DNA of 64,000 bases, taken from NCBI RefSeq assembly GCF_963666255.1, contig NZ_OY762656.1:1364001-1428000 (forward strand). Direction: 5' to 3'. This stretch comes from an uncultured Propionivibrio sp. (GTDB lineage: Bacteria > Pseudomonadota > Gammaproteobacteria > Burkholderiales > Rhodocyclaceae). Below the pieces are notes generated by a model. It saw only the letters and a program-made list of their open reading frames with translations, searched no databases and was not told the origin of the DNA. Of the stretch, positions 51,695 to 61,532 are shown one piece after another (position 1 is the first letter of the stretch; each line of letters begins with the position of its first letter). Made by a program: the position numbers and the translations under genes.

Positions 51695-53131
51695 TCAGGC
51701 GCCAAAGATGGCGGGCCACCAGCAGGCGCCGATGATCGTGCAGCCGGCGAGACCCGGCAGGCCCGGCAGCCAGCGCCAGCGCGCCGGCACGCCTTGCCGG
51801 GCGAGGATCTTCTGGCTGAGCCAGACGCTCCACGCCGCGCCGACGACGAACAGCATTCCCTTCACCGCCTGGACGCCGGCGGTGCCAAACATCGTTTCCT
51901 TGATCGGGTCGAACAGCATGGCGCCGAGGCCGATCACGAGCGATACCATGGCGACCGGCGCGTACTGGTAGCCGAGCTCGGTAAAGCGCCGGCCGAAGCT
52001 GCCATCGCCGCCGACGCGTCCGGAGAGCGCGGCGGCGAGACCGGTCGTGGTGGCCAACAAGGCCGTCAGACCGACCATCCAGGCGATCATGAAACCGCTA
52101 ATTGTAAAGAAATCCAGCCACAAGAACACCTCGCCGCGTTGCGGATGGACACTGACGAGCCACGACGGACCGACGTCGAGCAGCCAGTTCCAGCCGTGTT
52201 CGAGCGCGGTCGCTCCGGCCCATTGACGCAGATGCTGGTAGGACGGCAGCACCAGCCAGAGAAAGGCGCCGAGGGCGACGCCGGTGTCGAGAAACAGGAA
52301 CCAGGCTTCGGCCGGGTTGGCGCGGTTGTCGCGGATGTTCTCGACTTCGACGCCGGGGCGGCGGAATTCCATGCGGACGCTGCCTTTCGCTTCCGGATTG
52401 ACGCAGCGGAAGCATTCGATGCAGTGGCGCGATTCGTTCTTGCCGACGAGGTCAATCATTGTCGGGCAGGCGCCCTTCTGACTGTAGGCGTCGCGGCCGG
52501 GGCGTCGCACCTGCGGCGCGAATTCGACGGCGCCGAGACGTGAATAGAGGCCGAGCAGGCGTCCGATCGGGCAGAGGTGACGGCACCAGGCGCGCTTTTT
52601 CCGGCCGAAGAGATAGCCGATGACGAGGGCGGCGAGCAAGGTACCGCCGAAGATTTCGGCGGCCGCTTCCGGATGGTCGCGCACGCCGACGGTCTGGCCG
52701 AGCACCGTGGTGATGACGAAGCTCACCGCCGGTGTTCCTTCCCAGCGCAGCCAGGCGGGGATGCGTTTTTGCGGGCCGATCTTGTTCAACCATTCCGAGG
52801 CGGCGCCCATCGGGCAAAAAATGCCGCACCAGGAACGGCCGGTGAAAATCACCGAGAGGAAGACCAGCGGAAACCACAGGCCCCACATGACGTAGTTGGC
52901 GAAGGTGGTGAAGTGCGTCAGCGGTGTTGCCGTTTCCGGCGCTTCGTCGAGAAACAGCGGCAGCACGATGATCAGCACGAAGGCGACGAAGGCGGCGGCG
53001 TGGACCCAGACGAGGCGTTCGCGATGCCGCACGAAGAAGCCTTCGATCGCGTCCCGGAAGGGCTTGGGCGTGCGGACGGGCGGGTTGGCGGTCTGGGCAA
53101 CGATCGGGATGACGATTTGTTTTTGCGACAT
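51695..53131 (-). CDS. ftrD: Polyferredoxin membrane protein of the ferrous iron system (FtrD)
   Basis: This 478-residue protein has several membrane helices and cysteine motifs WCGIFCPMGA, WCRHLCPIGR and HCIECFRCVNPE of the NosR/FixG-like polyferredoxins. FtrD-type proteins recycle electrons released when FtrB oxidises ferrous iron for the FTR1 permease. It follows ftrC by 37 bp. I chose ATG 53131 (MSQKQIVIP), as the longer frame extends into the intergenic space. Confidence 0.9.
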   Translation of the reverse strand: MSQKQIVIPIVAQTANPPVRTPKPFRDAIEGFFVRHRERLVWVHAAAFVAFVLIIVLPLFLDEAPETATPLTHFTTFANYVMWGLWFPLVFLSVIFTGRSWCGIFCPMGAASEWLNKIGPQKRIPAWLRWEGTPAVSFVITTVLGQTVGVRDHPEAAAEIFGGTLLAALVIGYLFGRKKRAWCRHLCPIGRLLGLYSRLGAVEFAPQVRRPGRDAYSQKGACPTMIDLVGKNESRHCIECFRCVNPEAKGSVRMEFRRPGVEVENIRDNRANPAEAWFLFLDTGVALGAFLWLVLPSYQHLRQWAGATALEHGWNWLLDVGPSWLVSVHPQRGEVFLWLDFFTISGFMIAWMVGLTALLATTTGLAAALSGRVGGDGSFGRRFTELGYQYAPVAMVSLVIGLGAMLFDPIKETMFGTAGVQAVKGMLFVVGAAWSVWLSQKILARQGVPARWRWLPGLPGLAGCTIIGACWWPAIFGA

Positions 53132-53168
53132 GGCGATCCTATATGTGTGATGCGAGCGGCGGCCGTGC

Positions 53169-53963
53169 TCAGCGGCGTCGCCAGAGCAGGGTGACGGCGA
53201 TCCAGTAGAGGGCCCACACGCCGAACGTGGCAAGCGCCGGGCGCGCCCGGTAACCGGCGAAGTCTGCCAGGAGCTTGCCGGCGGCGGTGGCGTCGTCGAT
53301 CAGCCAGGCGCTGTCCCAGAACGGGTCGATGAGCGGCGGCAGCCAGCCGGCGCCGATCAGGCGGTCACACGCGGCGACCGTCATCGCCGAAGCGATGATG
53401 AGCAGTGCGAACGAGGAAAGCCGCAGTACGAGGCCGATATCGAGTCGTGCGAGACTCCGGTTCGCCAGCCAGGCGGTAGCCGTCGCGGCGGCGAATCCGG
53501 CGCCGGCGCCGAACGCCATACTGCCGAGGTCGATGCTTTGCGCCAGGCCGCAGAGGAAGACGACGGTTTCGGCGCCTTCTCGCGCGACGGCCAGGGCGGC
53601 GACCAGCGCGACGCCGAGCAGGCCGTTTCGGCGCCGCGCTTCGGCGAGGCCGGACTGAAGCCTGCTCTTCATCTCCCGTGCATGACGTCGCATCCACAGC
53701 ACCATCTGCGTGATCATGCCGGCAGCAGCGATCAGCGCGGCGATCTGGAATGCCTCGAGCGTGTCGCCGGTGAGGTCGTCGCGGATGTCGAGCAGGGCCC
53801 AGCCCAGGGCCGCCGCCAGCGCGATGCCGGCGCAGACGCCGGCGGCGAGGGCGATGCGACCGCGTCGTCCTTCGCCGTTGGCCGTCAGCCAGGTCGCCAG
53901 CATGGCGACGATCAGCCAGGCTTCGAGACTTTCGCGCCAGACCACCAGCAATGCATTGGTCAT
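53169..53963 (-). CDS. ftrC: FTR1-family iron permease (FtrC)
   Basis: This 264-residue protein has seven helices and FTR1/EfeU signature segments: VVWRESLEAWLIVAML (the RExxE-type motif with REGLE replaced by RESLE) and AREGAETVVFLCGL (REGAE). The two acidic motifs move ferric iron through the inner membrane. It lies between the cupredoxin gene (18 bp) and ftrD. Confidence 0.93.
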   Translation of the reverse strand: MTNALLVVWRESLEAWLIVAMLATWLTANGEGRRGRIALAAGVCAGIALAAALGWALLDIRDDLTGDTLEAFQIAALIAAAGMITQMVLWMRRHAREMKSRLQSGLAEARRRNGLLGVALVAALAVAREGAETVVFLCGLAQSIDLGSMAFGAGAGFAAATATAWLANRSLARLDIGLVLRLSSFALLIIASAMTVAACDRLIGAGWLPPLIDPFWDSAWLIDDATAAGKLLADFAGYRARPALATFGVWALYWIAVTLLWRRR

Positions 53964-53981
53964 GTTTTTGATCCCGGGAAG

Positions 53982-54308
53982 CTAGTGCGCAACGATCCGG
54001 CCCTGGCCGGTTTGCGGGTGGAAGTCGTCGAAGAAGCGGTAGCTGCCCGGTTTCATCGGCGCAAAGACGAGGCTGCGCGTCACGCCCGGCGCAAGCACCA
54101 GTTCCTTGCGCAGCTCGAGACTTTCGAACTCGCTGGCGCCGGGGCCGTCGTTGCTGACCGTGAGACGGAAGCGCTGGCCGGCGACGACTTCGACGGACTC
54201 CGGTGAAAAGCGGCCATCCCTGATGCGCAGCAGGTAGGTCGGCATGTCGTCGGCATGGGCGCCGGGGCTCAGGCAGAGCACGGCGAGCAGTGGCAACAGG
54301 AATCGCAT
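53982..54308 (-). CDS. ftrB: Periplasmic cupredoxin (FtrB)
   Basis: From ATG 54308 the product is 108 residues with a signal peptide ending GAHA|DDM and a cupredoxin fold (RDGRFSPESVEVVAGQRFRL, PGSYRFFDDFHPQTGQGRIV). The blue-copper ligands are not canonical: no cysteine is present, so binding is through histidine and methionine as in FtrB and EfeO-type domains. It is thought to oxidise Fe(II) for FtrC. Confidence 0.88.
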   Translation of the reverse strand: MRFLLPLLAVLCLSPGAHADDMPTYLLRIRDGRFSPESVEVVAGQRFRLTVSNDGPGASEFESLELRKELVLAPGVTRSLVFAPMKPGSYRFFDDFHPQTGQGRIVAH

Positions 54309-54318
54309 GATGGGGCTC

Positions 54319-55803
54319 TCAATAGGCGATATTGGCGCGGACCGCGAACACCTTGATCGGCTTGGCATCGGCATTCCCACCGCTTTGGGTGATGTACTGG
54401 AAGTCCGGCGTCAACTCGACTTGCGGCGACAGACGGTAGCGGTAATAGATCTCGCTGACTTTTTCGGCGCCCTGTGGTGCATAGCTGAAGGCGCTGACGG
54501 TATGGTCATCGTCGAGCCATGCCGTCGCCGTCCCCGAACGGAAGGCGTTGCCGGCATGCAGGCGAGCCGTTGCGAAGCCGATGGCGTCGGCGCCGCGGCT
54601 CCAGTAGGCGCCCGAGAATTCCGCGCCGACGGTGCTGGCGCGGTTGAAGGTCAGTTCCCCCTTGAGCATTTTCCCGTAGCGGGCGAAGAGGTTGATGCCG
54701 TCGCCGACACGCTGGTCGACCGATGCGCCGACGCCGGTGTGCTTGGCGACGGTGTTATCGAAGTCGACGCCCTGGCTGCGGTTCCAGGCGTAGATCCGGT
54801 AGTTGCCCGGCCGGCTGTCGAAGAGCTTGAGCTGCTTTTCAGCCTGGACCATCGTCAGCGGCGCGGTCAGGCTGCGCTGGTAGTTGGCGCCGCGCGCGCC
54901 GGTGCCAAAGACGCCGAAGGACAGGCGCCACGGCTCGATCTTGTTGAAGTAGTTGACGTAGGAGGCGACAAAGCCGGGCTGGAAGCCGTTGGCGTCGACG
55001 CCAACTTCGCGTCCGGCGTCGAGCAGCGGGTTGTGTACGAACAGCGAGTTGAGGAACTGTCGCGACTCGTCGCCGGCCGCCGTGTTCTGGTCGAAGAAGC
55101 CGAAGATGTCCATCTTGCCGAAAGTGAGTTCCAGCGTTTCCCGCGAATACGGTTTGAAGCCGAGGAACGGCAAGGGGATTGCCGCGCGGTACCAGGCTTG
55201 TCCGAGAATCGCCACCGAATCGTCGGGGCTGGCGCCGGAAGCGCGGAAAGCGAGCGCGTTCGGTGTATTGGAGAAGGTGCCGAGGTTGGAAAAGGCCGAG
55301 TTGAGGCCAAGTCCCTGGCCCAGACGCACATGGGCGAAGAGCTTGTGCTCGATGTCGCCGAGCGGCGCCAGCGGCAACTCGACCGAGACGTCGGCGCGGT
55401 AATTGAGTTGGTTGCTGCTCCCGTCCATTCCTTGCGGTAGGCCGCTGGCGTGCTGGACGACGGTGGCGAGTGAGGCGCCGACCTTGATGCCGTCGAGCCC
55501 TTCGGCGATTTTGGCGGCCTTCTTCATGTTCAGCGCGTCTTTCTCGACGGCTTTAAGACGAACGGTCAGTTCCGGCTCGTTTTCCGAGAGCAAGGGGCTG
55601 TCGAGTGCCACGTTGATGCGCTCGTTCTCGCCGCGCAAGGAGCGCACCTGCTTTTCGAGTTCGGCATTACGGTTTTCCAGCGCTTCCAGTCTGGCGACGA
55701 GTTTCTCCAGGGCGGCCGCTTCAGATGTCGCCGCTAGGCTCGGGGCGGCGATGCCAACGGCCAGCAGCGCTGCCGCCAATCGCTTCAGTCGAGGGGGGCG
55801 CAT
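54319..55803 (-). CDS. OprB-like porin within the iron operon
   Basis: This 494-residue protein has a signal peptide ending PSLAA|TSE, a coiled coil (about residues 30-60; LEKLVARLEALENRNAELEK) and a C-terminal barrel-like region of the carbohydrate-porin type ending in Y. It begins two bases after the ftrA stop and ten bases before ftrB, so it is inserted in the ftr operon and may admit iron chelates through the outer membrane. Confidence 0.82.
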   Translation of the reverse strand: MRPPRLKRLAAALLAVGIAAPSLAATSEAAALEKLVARLEALENRNAELEKQVRSLRGENERINVALDSPLLSENEPELTVRLKAVEKDALNMKKAAKIAEGLDGIKVGASLATVVQHASGLPQGMDGSSNQLNYRADVSVELPLAPLGDIEHKLFAHVRLGQGLGLNSAFSNLGTFSNTPNALAFRASGASPDDSVAILGQAWYRAAIPLPFLGFKPYSRETLELTFGKMDIFGFFDQNTAAGDESRQFLNSLFVHNPLLDAGREVGVDANGFQPGFVASYVNYFNKIEPWRLSFGVFGTGARGANYQRSLTAPLTMVQAEKQLKLFDSRPGNYRIYAWNRSQGVDFDNTVAKHTGVGASVDQRVGDGINLFARYGKMLKGELTFNRASTVGAEFSGAYWSRGADAIGFATARLHAGNAFRSGTATAWLDDDHTVSAFSYAPQGAEKVSEIYYRYRLSPQVELTPDFQYITQSGGNADAKPIKVFAVRANIAY

Positions 55804-55805
55804 GG

Positions 55806-56351
55806 TCAATATCCGCCCTTTTTACCGATGCCGACATAGGTGAATTCATACTCGACCTCGAAAGGTTTGAACCAGGGCCGCACGCCGGTCGCCCGGTCGG
55901 TGTGCCGGCCAAAGTGCGCGTGCCGGTTCTCGCTCGGCGGCAGGATCGTGTATTTGACCTTGTACTTGCCCGGCCCGGCCAGCTTGATGTTTTCGCCATA
56001 GTGCGGCCCGTCGTTGGCGACCATCGGCATGAAGTCGCCGGCGACCTTGTAGTCGCCGCCGATCTTGGCGACTTCGTACTTGACGACCAGGTAAGGAATC
56101 CAGGCGCCTTCCTCGAAACCGTTCGGATTGTTGGCCAGCGCATGGATATCGGCCTCGATGTGGATGTCGGAGTCGGCAACCTTGCGCATCATGCCGTCGG
56201 GTTCCATCTCGATCGGCTGCAGATAGACCGCGGCGATTTCCATGCCGGCGCGTTGTTGCGGAACCCCAATCGGGTATTCGAGGGCATGCGCCGGAGTCGC
56301 GAGGACGAGGGCAAGACTGGCTGAGGCCAGAAGTTTCTTGAGGAGTTGCAT
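55806..56351 (-). CDS. ftrA: Periplasmic iron-binding protein, P19/FtrA family
   Basis: This 181-residue product has a signal peptide ending PAHA|LEY and matches the P19/Tpd/FetP family: EYPIGVPQQRAGMEIAAVYL, with a conserved Met and Glu for copper, HIEADIHAL and YHPHYGENI-type segment (NDGPHYGENIKL). The protein binds copper and ferrous iron and delivers iron to the FTR1 permease. A Fur box lies 64 bp upstream. It starts the operon. Confidence 0.92.
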   Translation of the reverse strand: MQLLKKLLASASLALVLATPAHALEYPIGVPQQRAGMEIAAVYLQPIEMEPDGMMRKVADSDIHIEADIHALANNPNGFEEGAWIPYLVVKYEVAKIGGDYKVAGDFMPMVANDGPHYGENIKLAGPGKYKVKYTILPPSENRHAHFGRHTDRATGVRPWFKPFEVEYEFTYVGIGKKGGY

Positions 56352-56414
56352 GGTGTTTCTCCGGAAGGGCGGCGCGATCCATGGACCGGAACGGCAGCGC
56401 ATATGTTGGTTATA

Positions 56415-56429
56415 TGAGAATGATTCTCA
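56415..56429 (-). promoter_or_regulatory. Fur box upstream of ftrA
   Basis: TGAGAATGATTCTCA is a perfect 7-1-7 inverted repeat and agrees with the Fur consensus TGATAATGATTATCA at 13 of 15 positions. A second run of GATAAT-like sequence follows immediately (TCTTATCGTAATGAGAA). It lies 64 bp before ftrA, so the operon should be repressed by iron. Confidence 0.87.
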
Positions 56430-56658
56430 CGTGCATTCTTATCGTAATGAGAACTGTTGTCAACAACTCGCCGGCCATGAGGTGGCGTCGGGATCGTTTT
56501 CATGGGCGATGGCCGGGTCAGCGTGCAGAATTCCCGACGGTGCCGGCGGGTTGTGGCTAAAATGACAGACTGCTCGCTGTTTCAGATGACAACTGGGTAC
56601 TGGCCGGGGGCCGGGCGGTTAAGAGTCGCTGACGGCGGGACTGGCGGATGAGCGACGA

Positions 56659-57447
56659 ATGAACGATAAAGCAGCCTTTTGGATCCTGCGGTGCAGCGGC
56701 CGGATACTCGTGCAGGGCGGGGTTTCGCCCGAACAGAGCTTTCCGTATGCGGTTGCCGGCGATGTCGGCAATCCTGGTGGTGCCCTGCTGGTCGGTGACT
56801 GGCAAGGGGCGCCGTGTTATGCCGCTGATGTCGATGCGACGCCAGCGGGGCTTGCCGGCGAACTCACCGGTTTGCGGGAAGTGTTTGGTGTTGCCGGTGC
56901 CGAGGCGTTTGCCCTGGCCGGGCGGGCGAGCTTGCTGCTCGACTGGCAGCGCAATCACCGCCATTGCGGACGGTGTGCGACGCCGACCGTCAAGAGAACG
57001 ACCGAGTTCGCGATGGAATGTCCGGCCTGCGGCCTGTTGGCCTACCCGCGGATTTCCCCGGCAGTGATGGTGCTGGTCATGCGTGGCGATCGCCTGTTGC
57101 TGGCGCGAAGTCCGCATTTTCGCCCTGGCGTGTTCAGTGCGTTGGCCGGCTTTGTCGAAGCCGGCGAAACGCTGGAGCAATGCGCCGTGCGCGAAGTGCG
57201 TGAAGAGGTCGGCATCGAGATTGCCAATCTCCGCTATTTCCAGAGTCAGCCCTGGCCGTTCCCCGATTCCCTGATGCTGGCGTTTTTTGCCGATTATGCG
57301 GGCGGCACGATTACCCCGGATCCGAGCGAGATCGAGGCGGCCGACTGGTTTTCGCTCGATGCCTTGCCAAGCTTGCCGGACCCGGTGAGTATCTCGCGGC
57401 GTCTCATCGATGCCGGTTGCCGACGACTGGCCGGGCTCGAACGCTGA
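56659..57447 (+). CDS. nudC: NAD+ diphosphatase / NAD-capped RNA decapping enzyme NudC
   Basis: This 262-residue Nudix enzyme has a zinc ribbon of four cysteines (HCGRCATP and ECPACG), the Nudix box starting GFVEAGE with REVREEVGIE, and the NudC-specific SQPWPFPDSLM segment. It hydrolyses NADH to NMNH and AMP and removes NAD caps from RNA 5' ends. ATG 56659 has a weak ribosome site, but its length matches the family. Confidence 0.95.
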   Translation: MNDKAAFWILRCSGRILVQGGVSPEQSFPYAVAGDVGNPGGALLVGDWQGAPCYAADVDATPAGLAGELTGLREVFGVAGAEAFALAGRASLLLDWQRNHRHCGRCATPTVKRTTEFAMECPACGLLAYPRISPAVMVLVMRGDRLLLARSPHFRPGVFSALAGFVEAGETLEQCAVREVREEVGIEIANLRYFQSQPWPFPDSLMLAFFADYAGGTITPDPSEIEAADWFSLDALPSLPDPVSISRRLIDAGCRRLAGLER

Positions 57448-57510
57448 CGCGGCGCTCATGACGGGGGCTGGCATGCCGGGGCAATCAAGCGCAGCTTTCT
57501 TTTCGGGAGA

Positions 57511-60423
57511 ATGCTGATGTCGCGGCGGTCGGCACCCGACGGAAGCGGGGGCGCGGTGCGGATCGTGTTGCTCTACGCGGTCTTTTCCTGTCTCTGGATT
57601 CTGCTGTCGGATCGCTTCGTGGTATTTCTGTTTAGCGATCCCGCGCTGATCTCTGCGGCGAATATCGGCAAAGGCTGGTTCTTTGTCGCCGTGACCTCAC
57701 TGCTGCTGTTCCAGTTGATCACCCGGACGCATCGGCGCCTGTTCGATTCGATGGCTTCGGAACTGGACGCGCAACGCGATCGGAATCGCGCGGTGCGCTT
57801 GCTCGAGATGCTCGCCGCCAATACGACCGATCTGGTGTTCGTGAAGGATCGCGCCGGTCGTTACGAGTTCGTGAATTCGAGCCTGGCGACTTCGATCGGA
57901 CGTCCGGAGAAAGAAATACTCGGGCGCGACGATCACGAGTTGCATACCGCCGAGGGCGCCGCCGCGTTGCGTGCCGAAGATCTCGCCGTCATGCAATCCA
58001 ATCGGGTCATGGAGTTCGAGGTGTCGCTGATGACCTCGATCGGGCTGCGGACGTTCCAGGCGACGAAAGGACCGATGCGCGAGGCGGACGGAACGGTCGT
58101 CGGCGTTTTCGGCGTTTCCCGCGACATCACCGACCGCCTGAGCGACGAGGCGCAGTTGCGCAAACTGTCCCTGGCGATCGAACAGAGTCCGAGCAGCATT
58201 GTCATTACGGATATCGAGGCACGTATCGAGTATGTCAATCGGGCGTTTCTCGACTGTACCGGCTTTACGCGCGCAGACCTGATCGGGCAGAACATGCGCC
58301 TGCTGAAATCGGGCAAGACACCGCCGGAGACCTATCAGGCAATGTGGGCAGCAATTACCGCCGGGAACGCCTGGAAGGGCGAGTTCATCAACCGCACGAA
58401 GGACGGGCGGGAATTCGTCGAGTTTGCCGTGATCGCGCCGCTGCGGCAGCCCGATGGCAGCGTGACCCACTTCGTCGCGATCAAGGAAGATACCACCGAG
58501 AAGAAGCGACTCGGCGAGGAGCTCGACCGCTATCGTAACCATCTCGAGGAACTGGTTGCCCTGCGCACGCAGGAACTGCAGGCGGCGCAGCGTCAGGCCG
58601 AGACGGCCAATCAGGCCAAGAGCGCTTTCCTGGCGAACATGAGCCATGAGATCCGGACCCCGATCAATGCCATCATTGGGCTGACCCATCTGCTCCGCCG
58701 CAGCGAGACCTCGCCGGTGCAGGCGGCTCGGCTCGACAAGATCGACGACGCCAGTCGGCATTTGCTCGCGGTGCTCAATGACATTCTGGATCTGTCCAAG
58801 ATCGAGGCGGATCGCTTGCAACTCGAAGACACGATCTTCCATTTGTCATCGGTCATCGACAGTGTCGGCTCGATCATCGGGCTGGCGGCGCGCGAAAAGG
58901 GTTTGGCGGTGACGCTCGATCACGGCGACGTACCCGTCTGGTTGCGCGGCGATCCGACGCGCTTGCGCCAGGCCTTGCTCAACTTTGCCAGCAACGCCGT
59001 AAAGTTCACCGATCGCGGCACGATCACCATCCGCGCGCGCGTGCTGGAAGCGCAGGGTGAGCAACTGCGGGTCCGTTTCGATGTGGTCGACACCGGCATC
59101 GGCATCGAGCCCGAGCAGCTCGGACGGCTATTCCAGGTATTCGAGCAGGCGGACTCGTCGACGACACGGAAGTTTGGCGGTACCGGTCTCGGTCTCGTGA
59201 TCTCTCAGCGATTGGCAACGCTGATGGGCGGCGAGGCCGGCGTGGATAGCCGTGTGGGTGAGGGCAGCACATTCTGGTTCACCGCGCGATTGCGGCGTGG
59301 CCCGCCGGATCGGCCGGCAGCATTGACAGCAACGCGTGCCGGCGAGGCCGAGATGTCGTTGCGCAAACGCCGTTCCGGCGCGCACATTCTCCTGGTCGAG
59401 GACACGGCGATCAACCGGGAGGTGGCGTTCGACCTGTTGAGCGGCGTCGGGCTCAAGGTCGATGTGGTCGAAGACGGTCTGCTGGCGGTGGAAAAGGCGC
59501 GCGAGAAGCGTTATGACCTCATCCTGATGGACATGCAGATGCCCAGGATGAACGGCCTGGAAGCGACACAGGCAATCCGGCGCCTGCCCGGCTATCGTGA
59601 GGTGCCGATACTGGCGATGACGGCCAATGTCTTCGATGAGGATCGTCTCTCCTGCGAAGACGCCGGCATGAACGATTTCATCTCCAAGCCGGTCGATCCG
59701 GAAAACCTATTTCGCAGCGTTCTGCTGTGGTTGCCGGCCGATATCGAGGACGCGGCGGCAACGCCCGAAGCGAGTCCGGTGGCGGCGATGGCGGCTCATC
59801 CCGCCGATCTTGAATGCCTGTTGCGCTTGTCCGAGCAGACGGTGATGGATGTTGGTCACGGCTTGTCGATGGTCGGCGGAAACAGTGCCAAGTACATTCG
59901 ATTGCTCGGCGACCTGGTCGAGCGTCATGGCCGGGATGCTGCCAAATTGGAGGCTTGTCTGGGCGCGGCCGATCGCGAGGGAGCGATCTTTGTGGCGCAC
60001 GCGCTCAAGGGGACGGCGGCGACCCTGGGGGTTGAGACCGTCGCGGCGTCGGCCGAACGCCTCGTTGCGTTGTTGCGGAAGAACGAGCCCGTCGATCCGG
60101 CGGGCGCCGAGGTGCAGGCCGATGTGGCGGCCATCGATGCGGCCTTTGTCGCGCTGGCGAAGGCCTTGCCGGAAAAGCGCCGGTCGCTCGCGAGTGCCGT
60201 GGATGAATCGGCGAGGGTGCCCTTGCCGGAACTCCTGGCCGAACTCGATGCGCTGGTGGCCGATGCCGACATTGCCGCCGTTGCCCTGTTCGAGCAACAC
60301 GCCGCGCAGTTGTCGGCCGCCTTCGGCGAGGTCCTGGAGCCTCTGGGGCGACAGATCCGCGGCTACGATTTCGAGAAGGCGCGCAGCACGCTGGTGCAGC
60401 TCATTTCCATGAATAAGTCATAG
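57511..60423 (+). CDS. Hybrid sensor histidine kinase with PAS, REC and HPt domains
   Basis: This 970-residue kinase has two N-terminal membrane helices (about 16-34 and 52-72), two PAS domains (about 90-205 and 215-335), a HisKA domain with the phospho-accepting His379 (SHEIRTP), an HATPase domain (about 490-605), a receiver domain with Asp674 (MDMQMP) and a C-terminal HPt domain with His830 ([12 protein letters not shown]). This is a complete His-Asp-His relay in one chain, so a separate output regulator is expected, but none is adjacent. The ligand is unknown. Confidence 0.94.
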   Translation: MLMSRRSAPDGSGGAVRIVLLYAVFSCLWILLSDRFVVFLFSDPALISAANIGKGWFFVAVTSLLLFQLITRTHRRLFDSMASELDAQRDRNRAVRLLEMLAANTTDLVFVKDRAGRYEFVNSSLATSIGRPEKEILGRDDHELHTAEGAAALRAEDLAVMQSNRVMEFEVSLMTSIGLRTFQATKGPMREADGTVVGVFGVSRDITDRLSDEAQLRKLSLAIEQSPSSIVITDIEARIEYVNRAFLDCTGFTRADLIGQNMRLLKSGKTPPETYQAMWAAITAGNAWKGEFINRTKDGREFVEFAVIAPLRQPDGSVTHFVAIKEDTTEKKRLGEELDRYRNHLEELVALRTQELQAAQRQAETANQAKSAFLANMSHEIRTPINAIIGLTHLLRRSETSPVQAARLDKIDDASRHLLAVLNDILDLSKIEADRLQLEDTIFHLSSVIDSVGSIIGLAAREKGLAVTLDHGDVPVWLRGDPTRLRQALLNFASNAVKFTDRGTITIRARVLEAQGEQLRVRFDVVDTGIGIEPEQLGRLFQVFEQADSSTTRKFGGTGLGLVISQRLATLMGGEAGVDSRVGEGSTFWFTARLRRGPPDRPAALTATRAGEAEMSLRKRRSGAHILLVEDTAINREVAFDLLSGVGLKVDVVEDGLLAVEKAREKRYDLILMDMQMPRMNGLEATQAIRRLPGYREVPILAMTANVFDEDRLSCEDAGMNDFISKPVDPENLFRSVLLWLPADIEDAAATPEASPVAAMAAHPADLECLLRLSEQTVMDVGHGLSMVGGNSAKYIRLLGDLVERHGRDAAKLEACLGAADREGAIFVAHALKGTAATLGVETVAASAERLVALLRKNEPVDPAGAEVQADVAAIDAAFVALAKALPEKRRSLASAVDESARVPLPELLAELDALVADADIAAVALFEQHAAQLSAAFGEVLEPLGRQIRGYDFEKARSTLVQLISMNKS

Positions 60424-60437
60424 GTCGGGAGGGGCAG

Positions 60438-60854
60438 ATGCTGATGAGGTTTCCGGTAGTTTTGTGGGCGTGTTTGTTGCCGATGCTGGTGCGGGCGGAG
60501 GTGGTGCCCATCGATAACGCGACGCTCGTGCAACTGATGGAAAAAGGGGTGCCGCTCGTCGACATCCGCACCGAGGGCGAATGGCGCGCGACCGGCGTCA
60601 TTGCCGGCAGTCGGACGCTGACCTTCTTCGATGAGCGCGGGCAGGCCAATCCTGCCGCCTGGCTCGACCAGGCGCGCCGGATCGCGCCACCGGACAAACC
60701 GCTGATCCTGATCTGCCGCAGCGGCAATCGGACACGCGAGGCGTCACGATTTTTGTCGGAACAGGCGGGCTACCGGACTGTCTATCATCTGGAGCGGGGC
60801 TTGTCGGGTTGGGTCGGCGAGAGGCGGCCATTGACGCCGTGGCGTCAGCCGTGA
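60438..60854 (+). CDS. Exported rhodanese-like protein
   Basis: The 138-residue product has a signal peptide ending MLVRA|EVV and a single rhodanese domain with the active-site loop CRSGNRTR after LILI. Periplasmic rhodaneses move sulfane sulfur or act in redox control. It begins 14 bp after the hybrid kinase and is likely co-transcribed. Confidence 0.9.
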   Translation: MLMRFPVVLWACLLPMLVRAEVVPIDNATLVQLMEKGVPLVDIRTEGEWRATGVIAGSRTLTFFDERGQANPAAWLDQARRIAPPDKPLILICRSGNRTREASRFLSEQAGYRTVYHLERGLSGWVGERRPLTPWRQP

Positions 60855-60909
60855 CGCTTTCGCTCGGGGCCGGTTTTGCGACTTTGGAATAAGATCGGGC
60901 GCTTAACCC

Positions 60910-60939
60910 TTGACTTCTCTAGGTTTTTGAAACTATAGT
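60910..60939 (+). promoter_or_regulatory. Sigma-70 promoter of zapB-like/zapA
   Basis: TTGACT (60910-60915) and TATAGT (60934-60939) are separated by 18 bases. The predicted start of transcription falls at 60945-60947, that is at or one base from the ATG of the next gene, so the message may be leaderless. Confidence 0.7.
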
Positions 60940-60946
60940 CCGAGCC

Positions 60947-61156
60947 ATGAAAAACGAGCTCGATGCGCTTGAACGTAAAATTGGCCAGATCGTCGGGCTG
61001 AACGCCGCGTTGCGAGCCGAGAATCTGCAACTCCGCCAACAGCTTGTGACGGCTGAAGCGGAGCGCGAGGCGATGGCGGCGCGCATGACCGCGGCGTGCG
61101 AACGGATCGAGCAGCTTGTCCAGCAACTTCCTGAATCGAAAGCGCCCGACGCTTAA
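60947..61156 (+). CDS. Small coiled-coil protein, ZapB-like (TIGR02449 type)
   Basis: This 69-residue protein is one continuous predicted coiled coil (LDALERKIGQIVGLNAAL, with ENLQLRQQL), the pattern of the small proteins encoded just before zapA in many beta- and gammaproteobacteria. It probably interacts with ZapA/FtsZ. It ends three bases before the zapA start. There is no visible ribosome site before ATG 60947. Confidence 0.85.
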   Translation: MKNELDALERKIGQIVGLNAALRAENLQLRQQLVTAEAEREAMAARMTAACERIEQLVQQLPESKAPDA

Positions 61157-61159
61157 CTT

Positions 61160-61504
61160 ATGCCCAACGACGTGACCTTTCTCGATATCGTTCTGCTCGG
61201 TAAGGAATACCGGGTTGCCTGTCCGCCTGAAGAGCGCGATGCGCTGCAGGCGGCTGTGGCGTATGTCGATGGCAAGATGCACGAGATCGCCGAAAAGACG
61301 CGCAGCAATATCGCCGAGCGGATCGCGGTCATGGCGGCGCTCAACATCGCGCACGAGCATCTCAATCTGAAAGCGACGGCAGGTACGCCGCAACTGACCA
61401 CGGAGTCGGAAACAGGAGTGGACATCGCTGCGCTTATGCGTAGAATTCAAGACATGGAGGCGCAACTGGATGCGGCGCTGGCGTCGCAAGAAAAGTTGTT
61501 CTAG
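61160..61504 (+). CDS. zapA: Cell division protein ZapA
   Basis: ZapA (114 residues) stabilises the Z-ring by cross-linking FtsZ. The N-terminal head (VTFLDIVLLGKEYRVACPPEE) and the C-terminal coiled coil (MRRIQDMEAQLDAALAS) match the family. 6S RNA follows it, an arrangement conserved across proteobacteria. Confidence 0.95.
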   Translation: MPNDVTFLDIVLLGKEYRVACPPEERDALQAAVAYVDGKMHEIAEKTRSNIAERIAVMAALNIAHEHLNLKATAGTPQLTTESETGVDIAALMRRIQDMEAQLDAALASQEKLF

Positions 61505-61532
61505 GGCATTGTTGCCCCGAGTCTCCGAAGTT

